Source: Burkholderia pseudomultivorans (lineage in GTDB: Bacteria > Pseudomonadota > Gammaproteobacteria > Burkholderiales > Burkholderiaceae). From it: a stretch of DNA of 64,000 nt. A model generated the notes under the pieces. That model saw only the letters and a program-made list of their open reading frames with translations, was not told where the DNA came from and ran no database searches. The position numbers and the translations under genes were made by a program. Where the stretch lies: positions 3,038,001 through 3,102,000 of the forward strand of contig NZ_CP013378.1 of assembly GCF_001718415.1 (NCBI RefSeq), given 5' to 3'. Positions 1 to 8,343 of this stretch are shown here, piece by piece. How positions within the stretch are numbered: position 1 is the first letter of the stretch; each line of letters opens with the position of its first letter.

Positions 1-466
1 AGACGCCGTACAGGCCGCCGACGCGTCGTCCGTCGTGCCAGGTCTCGATGCTGTGCGCGTTGCCGCTGCGGTACAGCGACGTATACGCGTCGATGATCTC
101 GGCCGTGATCCACGTGCCGCGCTGCCCGCGGCGCGGCGCCTGCGCGCACGCGCGCATCACGCCGGCGAAGTCGTGATCGACGCGCACCTCCCACGCGGGT
201 TCGCGCAACACGCGCTTGAGCGTCTTCTTCAGCGACGGCGACACCTTGAATTCGGCCGGCACGAGGATCATGCGCGGGTCGGGACTCCACCACAGCACCG
301 GCTGGCCGTCCGAATACCACGGGAAGATGCCGCGCAGGTACGCGTCGAAGAGGCGCGAGGGCAGCAGGTCGGCGCTCGCGGCGAGCAGGCCCGGCGCGCC
401 GGTCGCGGGGCCGAGCGCGCGTTCGACGGGCGGAAACGGATCGTCCGGGCCGAGCCAGGGGACCAT
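1..466 (-). CDS. aat: Leucyl/phenylalanyl-tRNA--protein transferase, C-terminus cut by window edge
   Basis: Aat transfers Leu or Phe from aminoacyl-tRNA to N-terminal Arg or Lys of proteins, marking them for ClpS/ClpAP degradation in the cytoplasm (known of the family). Reading from an ATG at 464-466, the product begins [13 protein letters not shown], typical of Aat, and continues with [22 protein letters not shown], the family hallmark around residues 45-65. About 155 residues are inside the window; the remaining C-terminal part lies before position 1. The start sits 9 bases downstream (on the minus strand) of the Nudix gene stop, so the two genes are probably cotranscribed. No defect is visible in the part seen. 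Confidence 0.93.
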   Translation of the reverse strand, partial: MVPWLGPDDPFPPVERALGPATGAPGLLAASADLLPSRLFDAYLRGIFPWYSDGQPVLWWSPDPRMILVPAEFKVSPSLKKTLKRVLREPAWEVRVDHDFAGVMRACAQAPRRGQRGTWITAEIIDAYTSLYRSGNAHSIETWHDGRRVGGLYGV

Positions 467-475
467 GGGTGGCGC

Positions 476-1021
476 TCAGCCGTTGCGCAGCGAGCGGAAG
501 ATATCGCCGGTATGCACGCCGTAGTCGCCGGCGGCGCGATCGGCGAAGAAGAAGCGCAGGGTCTGGCTGACGGTCGGGAACGCGATCTCGTCCCACGGAA
601 TGTCGGCCTCGTCGAACAGCTTCACTTCGAGGCTTTCCTCGCCGGCCTCGAAAGCCGGATCGGTGAGCCGCGCGAGGTAGAACAGATGGACCTGGTGCAC
701 GTGCGGCACGTTGAGCAGCGTGAACAGGTTCTGCACCTCCACGCGTGCGCCGGCTTCCTCCAGCGTTTCGCGCGCGGCGGCCTCGGCTGTCGTTTCGCCC
801 ATCTCCATGAAACCCGCCGGCAGCGTCCAGAATCCGTAGCGCGGTTCGATCGCGCGGCGGCACAGCAGCACCTGGTCGCCCCAGACCGGGACCGTGCCGA
901 CGACGTTGCGCGGGTTCTGGTAATGGATCGTGCCGCAGTGATCGCAGACGAAGCGCTCGCGGTTGTCGCCCTGGGGAATGCGCGCGATAACTTCGTGACC
1001 GCAGACGGAGCAGAATTTCAT
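476..1021 (-). CDS. Nudix hydrolase with N-terminal zinc ribbon
   Basis: A 181-residue Nudix-family pyrophosphohydrolase. A zinc-ribbon-like pair of CxxC motifs (Cys4/Cys7 and Cys26/Cys29) precedes the Nudix domain. The Nudix box is complete: Gly70, Glu76, Arg84-Glu85 and Glu88-Glu89 fit GX5EX7REUXEEXGU, so metal binding and catalysis should be intact. Zinc-ribbon Nudix proteins include NudC-like and ADP-ribose pyrophosphatase-like enzymes; the exact substrate cannot be read from sequence, and the protein is shorter than NudC. It lies upstream of aat on the same strand with a 9-base gap, suggesting one transcript. The start ATG is the first in frame and gives the conserved MKFCSVCG opening. 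Confidence 0.9.
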   Translation of the reverse strand: MKFCSVCGHEVIARIPQGDNRERFVCDHCGTIHYQNPRNVVGTVPVWGDQVLLCRRAIEPRYGFWTLPAGFMEMGETTAEAAARETLEEAGARVEVQNLFTLLNVPHVHQVHLFYLARLTDPAFEAGEESLEVKLFDEADIPWDEIAFPTVSQTLRFFFADRAAGDYGVHTGDIFRSLRNG

Positions 1022-1120
1022 GTCGAGTGGAAGGGACGAGGTGATGCGAGTGTATCACCGGGCAGCGGCATTCTCGAACGCGCGCGTACGCGGCAAGGCC
1101 GCGCGCCGATCGCATCCCGG

Positions 1121-1152
1121 AAAACAAAAAGCCCGGCGCTGGGCCGGGCTTT
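1121..1152 (-). terminator. Rho-independent terminator after tRNA-fMet
   Basis: On the minus strand a GC-rich hairpin (arms AGCCCGGC / GCCGGGCT) is followed by TTTTTGTTTT. It lies about 20 bases past the 3' end of the tRNA and ends that transcript. Confidence 0.8.
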
Positions 1153-1170
1153 CTGCGTGTATCGGGACGT

Positions 1171-1247
1171 TGGTTGCGGGGACAGGATTTGAACCTGTGA
1201 CCTTCGGGTTATGAGCCCGACGAGCTGCCAGACTGCTCCACCCCGCG
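1171..1247 (-). tRNA. tRNA-fMet (initiator, anticodon CAT)
   Basis: The minus strand reads as a 77-base cloverleaf starting CGCGGGG and ending CCCCGCA-ACCA, with anticodon loop CTCATAA. The C1:A72 mismatch at the top of the acceptor stem and the three G:C pairs of the anticodon stem (GGG/CCC) are the initiator identity elements. The CCA end is encoded. It matches the E. coli initiator tRNA closely in all stems. Confidence 0.96.
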
Positions 1248-1263
1248 TCCGTCGAAGAATTGA

Positions 1264-1292
1264 ATTATAAGTAACAACCCGAATGCGCGCAA
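1264..1292 (-). promoter_or_regulatory. Promoter of tRNA-fMet
   Basis: Reading the minus strand, TTGCGC (1287-1292) and a perfect TATAAT (1264-1269) are separated by 17 bases, ending 16 bases before the tRNA 5' end. This is a good sigma-70 promoter. Confidence 0.75.
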
Positions 1293-1444
1293 GCACTTTC
1301 TGACAATTGCGTTGCGACCCGCGCGGGGCCGGTACGGCCGACGCGTGCGCTAGAATCGAGCGGTTTGTGTTTTCACTCCGGCAACGGGGCGGTGCGCGAT
1401 CGCGTCGGCGCCGTTGCGACTCTCAATACTGTATCGACGGATTC

Positions 1445-1942
1445 ATGGACATCGCTCACGATCTGCAATCGATCGGCGCGCAGGAACAGGCGCTCGTGTT
1501 TCCCCATTTCGACCCGGCGCGCGCGTGGGCGCTCGGCAACCGGATGCATGCGCTCGCGACCTCGCGCGGCCATGCGATCGCGATCGACATCGTCACGTTC
1601 GGCCAGCCGCTGTTCTTCGCGGCGCTGGCCGGCGCGACGCCCGACAACGTCGACTGGATACGCCGCAAGCGCAACGTCGTCGCGCATTTCCGCCGCAGTT
1701 CGTACGCAATCGGGCTGCGCATGCAGCAGGCCGGCGCCACGCTCGCCGAGAAGCACGGGTTGCCGATCGCCGAATACGCGCCGCACGGCGGCGCGTTTCC
1801 GCTGACCGTCGCGGGCGCCGGCGTGATCGGGTCGGTCACCGCGTCCGGGCTGCCGCAGCGCGCGGACCACGAATTCGTCGTCGAGGCGCTGTGCGCGGAA
1901 CTCGGCCAGGACTATGCGGTGCTGGCCCTCGCGAGGAACTGA
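1445..1942 (+). CDS. UPF0303 / GlcG-HbpS-type (DUF336) protein
   Basis: A 165-residue protein of the UPF0303 family, which has the GlcG/HbpS-like heme-degrading-domain fold. Members are small cytoplasmic proteins without an established biochemical role. The product begins [15 protein letters not shown] and carries the family stretch around [16 protein letters not shown] (about residues 77-92) and a glycine-rich HGGAFPL segment (about 118-124). The ATG at 1445 gives the expected family length; a longer frame upstream is composed of arginine-rich non-family sequence. The next gene (SMR efflux) starts 3 bases after the stop, suggesting cotranscription. Confidence 0.85.
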   Translation: MDIAHDLQSIGAQEQALVFPHFDPARAWALGNRMHALATSRGHAIAIDIVTFGQPLFFAALAGATPDNVDWIRRKRNVVAHFRRSSYAIGLRMQQAGATLAEKHGLPIAEYAPHGGAFPLTVAGAGVIGSVTASGLPQRADHEFVVEALCAELGQDYAVLALARN

Positions 1943-1945
1943 GCG

Positions 1946-2284
1946 ATGCAGATTCCTGGATACGCCTGGCTCGCGATCGCGATCGTCGCGGAGGTGATCG
2001 GCACGTCCGCGCTGCGCGCGGCGGACGGTTTCACGCGCTTCTGGCCGTCGGTGCTGGTGGTGGCCGGCTACGGCATCGCGTTCTACTGCCTGTCGCTGAC
2101 GCTGCGGACGATGCCGGTCGGCATCATCTATGCGGTCTGGTCGGGCGCCGGCATCGTGTTGATCACGCTCGTCGCGATGCTGCTGTACCGTCAGGTGCCG
2201 GACGTGCCGGCGGTGATCGGCCTCGGGCTGATCATCGCGGGCGTCGTGGTGCTGAACCTGTTCTCGAAGATGCAGGCGCACTGA
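1946..2284 (+). CDS. Small multidrug resistance (SMR) family efflux protein
   Basis: A 112-residue inner-membrane protein with four transmembrane helices, the normal size for SMR transporters such as EmrE. Glu16 in the first helix (IAIVAEVIGT) is the conserved proton/substrate-coupling acid, and the family segment GIIYAVWSGAGIV with its tryptophan (about residue 65) is present. EmrE-type members export quaternary ammonium cations by proton antiport as dimers; guanidinium exporters (Gdx) belong to the same family, and sequence reading alone does not fully separate the two. It follows the UPF0303 gene by 3 bases. Confidence 0.9.
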   Translation: MQIPGYAWLAIAIVAEVIGTSALRAADGFTRFWPSVLVVAGYGIAFYCLSLTLRTMPVGIIYAVWSGAGIVLITLVAMLLYRQVPDVPAVIGLGLIIAGVVVLNLFSKMQAH

Positions 2285-2315
2285 GCGTGCCCCTGTGACC
2301 TGCCGGATGGCCCCC

Positions 2316-3458
2316 ATGACCGATTCCACTTCCACCGAAACCACCCAGCCCGACGTGCGCGCGTATATCGCGAACCGCATCGGCTTTCTCGAACTGAACC
2401 GGCCGAAGGCGCTGAACGCGCTGTCGGTCGGGATGATCCGCCTGATGCAGCAGGCGCTCGATGCGTGGCGCGACGATCCGGACGTCGTCGCGGTCGTCGT
2501 GCACAGCCCGCATCCGCGCGCGTTCTGCGCGGGCGGCGACGTGCGCTTCTTCCACGAGGCGTGGCAGCGCGGCGATCGCGATGCGGTCGACGCGTTCTTC
2601 ATCGAGGAATACACGCTCAACCACACGATCTTCACGTACCCGAAGCCGTACGTCGCGCTGATGCACGGCGTCGTGATGGGCGGCGGCATGGGCATTTCGC
2701 AGGCGGCCCGGCATACGGGCGGGCTGCGCGTCGTGACCGACTCGACGAAGATGGCGATGCCCGAAACGCGCATCGGGCTGTTCCCCGACGTCGGGATGAG
2801 CTGGTTCCTCGCGCGCACGCCCGGCGCGATCGGCCGCTATCTCGCCGTGACGGGCGCGACGCTCGACGCGGCCGGCGCCTTGTACGCGCAGCTCGCGGAC
2901 GTCTACCTGCCCGATGCCGCGTTGCCGGCGCTGATCGATACGCTGAAGACCGCGCGCTTCGACAGCGGCGCGCAGGCCGTCGCCTGCGTGGCCGATGCCG
3001 CGGCCGCGCACAAGGTCGTGCCGACGCCCGACACGTCGGCGCTGGCCGATGCGCGCAGCGGCATCGACCGGCATTTCGCGCAGCCCGACATCGGCGCGAT
3101 CCTCGCGTCGCTCGACGCCGAGCCGGATTGCGCGGCTGTCGACGGATGGGTCGAGAAGGCGACCCATGCGATGCGCAACCAGTTGTCGCCGCTGTCGATG
3201 GCCGTGTCGCTCGAAGTCGTGGAGCGCGCACGCGGCGCGACGATGGCCGAGTGCCTGCGGCGCGATCTCGACCTCACGCGCTCGACCTTCGCGCGCGGCG
3301 ACGTGATCGAGGGCGTGCGCGCGCTGATCGTCGACAAGGATCACCAGCCGGTGTGGCGCTTCAAGACGAGCGCGGAGGTCGGGCGCGCGGACGTGCTCGC
3401 GATGTTCGACAGCCCGTGGACGCCCGATACGCATCCGCTGCGGAACCTGCGGGACTGA
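2316..3458 (+). CDS. 3-hydroxyisobutyryl-CoA hydrolase / enoyl-CoA hydratase family
   Basis: A crotonase-superfamily protein of about 380 residues. The family signatures are an oxyanion-hole segment (HPRAFCAGGDVRFFHE) and the block MPETRIGLFPDVGMSWFLAR, which with the C-terminal extension typifies 3-hydroxyisobutyryl-CoA hydrolases (ECH_2 type) rather than plain enoyl-CoA hydratases. The expected role is hydrolysis of 3-hydroxyisobutyryl-CoA in valine catabolism; some bacterial relatives act on other acyl-CoAs. ATG 2316 (MTDSTSTET) is preferred; in-frame GTG 2295 and ATG 2307 would add 7 or 3 residues. A 13-bp stem-loop lies about 50 bases past the stop. Confidence 0.87.
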   Translation: MTDSTSTETTQPDVRAYIANRIGFLELNRPKALNALSVGMIRLMQQALDAWRDDPDVVAVVVHSPHPRAFCAGGDVRFFHEAWQRGDRDAVDAFFIEEYTLNHTIFTYPKPYVALMHGVVMGGGMGISQAARHTGGLRVVTDSTKMAMPETRIGLFPDVGMSWFLARTPGAIGRYLAVTGATLDAAGALYAQLADVYLPDAALPALIDTLKTARFDSGAQAVACVADAAAAHKVVPTPDTSALADARSGIDRHFAQPDIGAILASLDAEPDCAAVDGWVEKATHAMRNQLSPLSMAVSLEVVERARGATMAECLRRDLDLTRSTFARGDVIEGVRALIVDKDHQPVWRFKTSAEVGRADVLAMFDSPWTPDTHPLRNLRD

Positions 3459-3506
3459 TGCACGCGGTGCGCGGCGGCCGGGCGCTGCGTACGAAACGAC
3501 AAGGAA

Positions 3507-3544
3507 ACGACAAGGCCGCCTGTACAAGCAAGCGGCCTTGTCGT
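3507..3544. terminator. Perfect 13-bp inverted repeat between convergent genes
   Basis: Arms ACGACAAGGCCGC (3507-3519) and GCGGCCTTGTCGT (3532-3544) pair perfectly around a 12-base loop. The hairpin lies between two converging genes and could end both transcripts. It lacks a real T-run, so it may work only with Rho or act as a 3' end stabiliser. Confidence 0.55.
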
Positions 3545-3637
3545 TGAGGGACCGCGGTCGGGTGCGGGACCGACGTTCGTCCGCGTGAACCGGCGCGGCG
3601 AACGGGCGCGGCCGGCCCGTGCCGATACGCGGGCGCG

Positions 3638-4078
3638 TCAGTCGTCGCCCGCGTCGTCCGACATGAAGGCGCGCATGAACACGAGCGCACCGAAACCCCA
3701 GACCGCATTGGCCGCGAAGCCGGCCGCCAGCACCGGCATCATGTTGCCCGACGGCCAGATCCCGCGCAGCGGATCGATCGCGAAGACGCGGGCGGCAGTC
3801 AGCACGATCCCGCCGAACACCAGCGCGCCGATCCACGGCGCCTCGCGCTCGGGCGACACGCGCAGCAGCCACGCCATCGGAATCGCACAACATGCGCTGA
3901 TCAGCGCGTTTGCGACAAATTCAGGAATGCCGAGCGGCGCGAAAGGCTCGGTGGAGAAACCGGCTGCGGCGATCAGGTCGGCGGTATGGAGAAGCGCGAG
4001 CGTCGCTTCGCGGAAGAACAGGGCGGCGAGGAAGCCGGACAGGAACGGCAGGATGACTTTCTGCATCGATGAGTGCAC
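3638..4078 (-). CDS. Small integral membrane protein of unknown function
   Basis: A 146-residue protein with about four hydrophobic segments (roughly residues 7-25, 50-72, 84-98 and 112-135), so an inner-membrane protein. I do not recognise a family, and no catalytic motif is visible. The C-terminus is acidic (SDDAGDD). The first ATG gives MHSSMQKVILPF; an internal ATG four codons later is equally plausible. It converges on the CoA-hydrolase gene. The region upstream separates it from the ssu cluster, so no functional link is implied. Confidence 0.7.
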   Translation of the reverse strand: MHSSMQKVILPFLSGFLAALFFREATLALLHTADLIAAAGFSTEPFAPLGIPEFVANALISACCAIPMAWLLRVSPEREAPWIGALVFGGIVLTAARVFAIDPLRGIWPSGNMMPVLAAGFAANAVWGFGALVFMRAFMSDDAGDD

Positions 4079-4406
4079 CGCAGGCGCGCGCGGCGGGGCC
4101 GTGCGCGCAGAGTTATTCGGATAGGTGCGCCATTATAAGGGGCTGGCCGACGCGATATTCGCTCCAGCGTCGCGCTAATCACGAAAGCGGAAAACCTAAG
4201 CTCAAAAAAATCGTTCCAAAGCCCTGCACCGATCCCTAGACTGATTTCCCAGAAACAGCCGTGCAATCGCGCATTCGCCCGCCGCACGGCCTGACCGGCG
4301 AACCATCCCGATTCGAACGCACACCATGCATGCGGCGCCGACGCGCGCCGCGAGCAGGGCGACGTTTTATCTCAAATCTGGCAAGGCAGTCACGCAGGAG
4401 CAGCAG
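4079..4406. other. Intergenic region upstream of ssuD
   Basis: This divergent intergenic region contains an AT-rich stretch at about 4175-4215, unlike its surroundings, which may hold the ssu promoter and a CysB/SsuR-type activator site. No clear -35/-10 pair could be fixed. No remnant of ssuE or ssuA is visible. Confidence 0.4.
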
Positions 4407-5564
4407 ATGAATGTGTTCTGGTTTATCCCCACGCATGGCGACAGCCGCTACCTCGGCACGGCCGAAGGGGCGCGCGCCGCGGATTACGATTATTTCAAGC
4501 AGGTCGCCGTCGCGGCCGACACGCTCGGCTACGAGGGCGTGTTGCTGCCGACCGGCCGTTCCTGCGAGGATGCGTGGGTCGTCGCGTCGAGCCTCATTCC
4601 GGCGACGCAGCGCCTGAAGTTCCTGGTCGCGATCCGTCCCGGCATCGCGTCGCCGGGGCTGTCGGCGCGGATGGCCGCGACGTTCGACCGCCTGTCGGGC
4701 GGCCGCCTGCTGATCAACGTCGTGACGGGCGGCGACGCGGCCGAACTCGAAGGCGACGGCCTGTTTGCCGACCACGATACGCGTTACGAAATTACCGACG
4801 ACTTCCTGAAGATCTGGCGCGGGCTGCTGTCCGCGTCGCACGACAACGGCGGCTTCGACTACAGCGGCAAGCATTTGCAGTCGAAGGGCGGCAAGGCGCT
4901 CTATCCGCCGGTGCAGCGTCCGCATCCGCCGCTGTGGTTCGGCGGCTCGTCGCCGGCCGCGCACGCGATCGCGGCCGATCACATCGACACCTACCTGACC
5001 TGGGGCGAACCGCCCGACGCCGTCGCGAAGAAGATCGCGGACATTCGCGCCCGCGCCGAGGCGCGCGGCCGCAAGATCAAGTTCGGCATTCGCCTGCACG
5101 TGATCGTGCGCGAGACCGAGGGCGAAGCGTGGCGCGACGCCGAGCGCCTGATCAGCCGTCTCGACGACGACACGATCGCGCGCGCGCAGCAGGCGTTCGC
5201 GAACATGGATTCGGAGGGCCAGCGCCGGATGGCCGCGCTGCACGGCGGCAAGCGCGGCGGTCGCGACACGCTCGAGGTGTACCCGAACCTGTGGGCGGGC
5301 GTCGGCCTCGTGCGCGGCGGCGCGGGCACCGCGCTGGTCGGCAATCCGGAGCAGGTCGCCGAGCGCATGCGCGAATACGCGGAGCTCGGCATCGAGACCT
5401 TCATCCTGTCCGGCTATCCGCACCTCGAGGAGTCGTACCGGTTCGCCGAACTCGTGTTCCCGCTGATCAAGGGCAAGGGCGCGGCGAAGACTGCCGGCCC
5501 GCTGTCGGGCCCGTTCGGCGAGATCGTCGGCAACAGCTACCTGCCGAAGGCGAGCCAGAGCTGA
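4407..5564 (+). CDS. ssuD: FMNH2-dependent alkanesulfonate monooxygenase
   Basis: SsuD cleaves C1 to long-chain alkanesulfonates to sulfite and an aldehyde using FMNH2 from a partner reductase, supplying sulfur during sulfate limitation. The 385-residue product has the SsuD opening [12 protein letters not shown], the active-site Cys53 (TGRSCEDAW) and the Arg229-Leu-His231 pair corresponding to the catalytic Arg/His of E. coli SsuD. ATG 4407 is chosen because it follows CAGGAG and matches family length; an in-frame upstream ATG at 4326 would add 27 non-family residues. ssuC follows after 17 bases. The reductase gene ssuE is not adjacent, so FMNH2 must come from elsewhere. Confidence 0.96.
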   Translation: MNVFWFIPTHGDSRYLGTAEGARAADYDYFKQVAVAADTLGYEGVLLPTGRSCEDAWVVASSLIPATQRLKFLVAIRPGIASPGLSARMAATFDRLSGGRLLINVVTGGDAAELEGDGLFADHDTRYEITDDFLKIWRGLLSASHDNGGFDYSGKHLQSKGGKALYPPVQRPHPPLWFGGSSPAAHAIAADHIDTYLTWGEPPDAVAKKIADIRARAEARGRKIKFGIRLHVIVRETEGEAWRDAERLISRLDDDTIARAQQAFANMDSEGQRRMAALHGGKRGGRDTLEVYPNLWAGVGLVRGGAGTALVGNPEQVAERMREYAELGIETFILSGYPHLEESYRFAELVFPLIKGKGAAKTAGPLSGPFGEIVGNSYLPKASQS

Positions 5565-5581
5565 ACGACGGGAGGCCTGCA

Positions 5582-6391
5582 ATGACAACGAAAACGTCGA
5601 CGACGGGCGGCGTGGCCGCCCGCGCATGGCGCAGCATCGCGCCGTGGCTCGTGCCGCTCGCGCTGCTGGTCGTCTGGGAGGTCGGCGCGCGCGTCGGCTG
5701 GCTGTCGACCCGCGTGCTGCCCGAACCCGTTGCGGTCGTGCGCGCTGCGTGGTCGCTCGTGACGTCGGGCGAGATGTGGGCGAACGTGAAGGTCAGCACG
5801 TGGCGCGCGCTGTTCGGCTTCGCGATCGGCGGCGGCGTCGGCCTCGCGCTGGGGCTCGCGACCGGGCTGTCGAAGGCCGCCGAGGTCGCGCTCGATTCGA
5901 CGATCCAGATGATCCGCAACATCCCCGCGCTCGCGATGATCCCGCTCGTGATCCTGTGGTTCGGCATCGACGAGAAGGCGAAGCTGTTCCTCGTCGCGCT
6001 CGGCGTGTTCTTTCCCGTCTACATCAATACGTATCACGGGATCCGCTCGGTCGACGCGAACCTGATCGAGATGGCGAAGAGCTACGGCGTGCGCGGCTTC
6101 GCGCTGTACCGCGACGTGATCCTGCCCGGCGCGCTGCCGTCGATCCTGGTCGGCGTGCGCTTCGCGCTCGGGCTGATGTGGGTGATGCTGATCGTCGCGG
6201 AAACGATCTCCGCGCAGTCGGGCATCGGCTACATGACGATGAACGCGCGCGAATTCCTGCAAACCGACGTGGTGGTGGTCGGCATCCTGCTGTACGCGGT
6301 GCTCGGCAAGCTGGCCGACGTGCTGGCGAAATGGATCGAGCGCGTGACCCTGCGCTGGCACCCCGCTTATCAATCAGGAGCAAAGGCATGA
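5582..6391 (+). CDS. ssuC: Aliphatic sulfonate ABC transporter permease
   Basis: SsuC is the membrane-spanning subunit of the sulfonate importer. The 269-residue product has about six transmembrane segments and the binding-protein-dependent permease loop ([10 protein letters not shown]...[16 protein letters not shown], about residues 162-195) that docks the ATPase SsuB. The ATG at 5582 follows GGGAGG. Its stop overlaps the ssuB start (ATGA), indicating translational coupling. The partner periplasmic protein SsuA is not encoded here. Confidence 0.95.
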   Translation: MTTKTSTTGGVAARAWRSIAPWLVPLALLVVWEVGARVGWLSTRVLPEPVAVVRAAWSLVTSGEMWANVKVSTWRALFGFAIGGGVGLALGLATGLSKAAEVALDSTIQMIRNIPALAMIPLVILWFGIDEKAKLFLVALGVFFPVYINTYHGIRSVDANLIEMAKSYGVRGFALYRDVILPGALPSILVGVRFALGLMWVMLIVAETISAQSGIGYMTMNAREFLQTDVVVVGILLYAVLGKLADVLAKWIERVTLRWHPAYQSGAKA

Positions 6392-7344
6392 ATGCGACGA
6401 CTTCGGCGGCCGCCTACGGCCCGCTCGCCGGCGCAGACCTCGAGGTCGAACTGGCGCAGGCGCGCGTTGCGGACCATGACGCGCAAGACGCGGTCACGCT
6501 CGATCGCGACAGCGGTGCATCGGTCGTGCCGCTCGCGCGGCGCCGCGCGGGCAGCCCGGCGCCCGACGATGCGGTGACGCTGTCGGGCGTCAGCAAGCGC
6601 TTCGGCGCGCGCACCGTGCTCGACAACGTCGATCTCGGCATCGCGCGCGGCAGTTTCGTCGCGATCGTCGGCCGCAGCGGCTGCGGCAAGTCGACGCTGC
6701 TGCGGCTCGTCGCGGGGCTCGAGCAGCCGAGCGACGGCACGCTCGCGACGCGCGGCGAAGGCGGCGGCGCGCTCGATACGCGAATCATGTACCAGGACGC
6801 GCGGCTGCTGCCGTGGAAGACCGTGCTGCAGAACGTGATGCTCGGCCTCGGACGCGGCGCACGCGACGAGGCGCGCGCGGTGCTCGACGAGGTCGGCCTG
6901 CTCGAGCGCGCGAACGACTGGCCCGCGCAGCTGTCGGGCGGCCAGCGGCAGCGCGTCGCGCTGGCCCGCGCGCTCGTGCACCGGCCGCAGTTGCTGCTGC
7001 TCGACGAGCCGCTCGGCGCGCTCGACGCGCTGACCCGCATCGAGATGCACGCGCTGATCGAGCGGTTGTGGCGCGAGCACCGGTTTACCGCGCTGCTCGT
7101 CACGCACGACGTGCAGGAAGCGGTCGCGCTGGGCGACCGGATCCTGCTGATCGAGCAGGGCCGCGTCGCGCTCGACCAGCCCGTGCCGCTCGACCGGCCG
7201 CGCGCACGCGCGTCGGCGGCGTTCGCGGCGCTGGAAGACCGCGTGCTGCAGCGCGTGCTCGCGGGCGGGCCGGGCGCGGCCGAGCCGCCTGCGCGCGAGG
7301 AGGGCAAGGTACGACCGGTCGGGCAGATCCGCTGGGCCGTTTAA
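6388..7344 (+). CDS. ssuB: Aliphatic sulfonate ABC transporter ATP-binding protein
   Basis: SsuB energises sulfonate import. The 318-residue protein has Walker [10 protein letters not shown] at 95-103, the [15 protein letters not shown] signature, Walker [13 protein letters not shown] and a switch histidine ([10 protein letters not shown]). It is about 60 residues longer than E. coli SsuB because of a low-complexity N-terminal extension of about 60 residues before the ATPase core. The start overlaps the ssuC stop. CGCACG-rich C-terminal sequence shows no extra domain. ssuF follows after 56 bases. Confidence 0.94.
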   Translation: MNATTSAAAYGPLAGADLEVELAQARVADHDAQDAVTLDRDSGASVVPLARRRAGSPAPDDAVTLSGVSKRFGARTVLDNVDLGIARGSFVAIVGRSGCGKSTLLRLVAGLEQPSDGTLATRGEGGGALDTRIMYQDARLLPWKTVLQNVMLGLGRGARDEARAVLDEVGLLERANDWPAQLSGGQRQRVALARALVHRPQLLLLDEPLGALDALTRIEMHALIERLWREHRFTALLVTHDVQEAVALGDRILLIEQGRVALDQPVPLDRPRARASAAFAALEDRVLQRVLAGGPGAAEPPAREEGKVRPVGQIRWAV

Positions 7345-7400
7345 ATCCGGGCGGCGCCGGCCGCCCGTTCTAAGACTTTTTCTTCGGAGCGATCAACCCG

Positions 7401-7616
7401 ATGAGCATCACTGCAATCAACGTGCGTAACCAGTTCAAGGGCAAGGTAAAGGAGATCATTCGCGGGCCCGTGGTGTCCGAGGTCGACGTCGAGACGCCGT
7501 TCGGCATCGTCACGTCGGTGATCACGACCCGTTCGGTCGACGAACTCGAACTGAAGGTGGGCGCGGAAGTCGTCGCGCTCGTGAAATCGACGGAAGTCTC
7601 GATCGCGCGCCTCTGA
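7401..7616 (+). CDS. ssuF: TOBE-domain molybdopterin-binding-like protein
   Basis: A 71-residue single-TOBE (Mop-like) protein: MSITAINVRNQFKGKV... with the GPVVSEVDVETPFG turn and the C-terminal VKSTEVSIARL strand. Mop-type proteins bind molybdate or similar oxyanions as oligomers. Its place as last gene of ssuDCB matches ssuF of Pseudomonas putida ssuEADCBF, which was reported to be needed for growth on some sulfonates and sulfate esters, though its mechanism is unclear. The ATG at 7401 follows TCGGAGCG. The name rests on position and size. Confidence 0.85.
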   Translation: MSITAINVRNQFKGKVKEIIRGPVVSEVDVETPFGIVTSVITTRSVDELELKVGAEVVALVKSTEVSIARL

Positions 7617-7758
7617 GCGCCGGTTGGCCGCGCCGGGACGGCGTCGTCGGGTGGCGTGCCCGATGGCGCTGCCCGGCGTTTTCGCTGTGCGCGCGTGTCG
7701 GTGTTCGGCGCTCCGATGTAGTGCTAGGATGGAGCGACACCGATGCCGGAGGCCGCGC

Positions 7759-7956
7759 ATGACCCCCATCCTTTCCCCCGAAGCGATCGAGGCGCTGAAG
7801 TGGATCGACCAGTTCGGCGACAGCCGGCCGGTCCCGCCCGCGTTCGACGATGTCGTTTATGCGTTGCTGAACGAGGGGCTGATCTACCAGGCGGCTGCCG
7901 ATCGGGTCGACCTGACCGCCGACGGCAAATTCGTTTTGTCCGAAGAATACGATTGA
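7759..7956 (+). CDS. Hypothetical protein, 65 aa
   Basis: A short acidic protein, MTPILSPEAIEALKWIDQF..., ending KFVLSEEYD. The pattern of a helix followed by LTADGKFVLSE suggests a small winged-helix-like or adaptor fold, but no family is recognised. The ATG at 7759 is preceded by CCGGAGG, a good ribosome-binding site. It is followed at 55 bases by another small unknown gene on the same strand. Confidence 0.65.
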   Translation: MTPILSPEAIEALKWIDQFGDSRPVPPAFDDVVYALLNEGLIYQAAADRVDLTADGKFVLSEEYD

Positions 7957-8011
7957 GCGCACGGCGCCGGCCGCACGGTCGGCCGGGCGCCGTGTCGCCA
8001 CGGAGCGTGCG

Positions 8012-8266
8012 ATGGAACCGAGAGGCAGCGATCTCGGCGATTTCAGCGAGCCGTACCGCGGCTACGAGATCGAGGTGAAGACCGAACAGGTCTGGGACGG
8101 CGAGCACGTGCACTACCGCGTGCTGCAGGGCGATGCCGTCAGGATCGACTGGCGGCTCGTGAAGGTCGACGGGCTGCTGCTGACCGAGCGGCGCGTGATC
8201 GAGCGCGTGCTCGACGAGGCGCGGCGGGCGGTCGACGCCGAACTGGGCGACGCCGGCCGCGCTTAG
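8012..8266 (+). CDS. Hypothetical protein, 84 aa
   Basis: MEPRGSDLGDFSEPYRGYEIEVKTEQVWDG... is a mixed alpha/beta small cytoplasmic protein with a charged C-terminal helix (about residues 57-80). No signal peptide or known motif is seen. ATG 8012 follows CGGAGCG. It is probably cotranscribed with the preceding small gene. Confidence 0.65.
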   Translation: MEPRGSDLGDFSEPYRGYEIEVKTEQVWDGEHVHYRVLQGDAVRIDWRLVKVDGLLLTERRVIERVLDEARRAVDAELGDAGRA

Positions 8267-8343
8267 GCGAGCCGCCGGGCGGGCAGGGGCCGGGATGCAG
8301 TAAAATAGCCGGTTGTTTCCGTGCCGCCTGCTGCCCGAATTCC

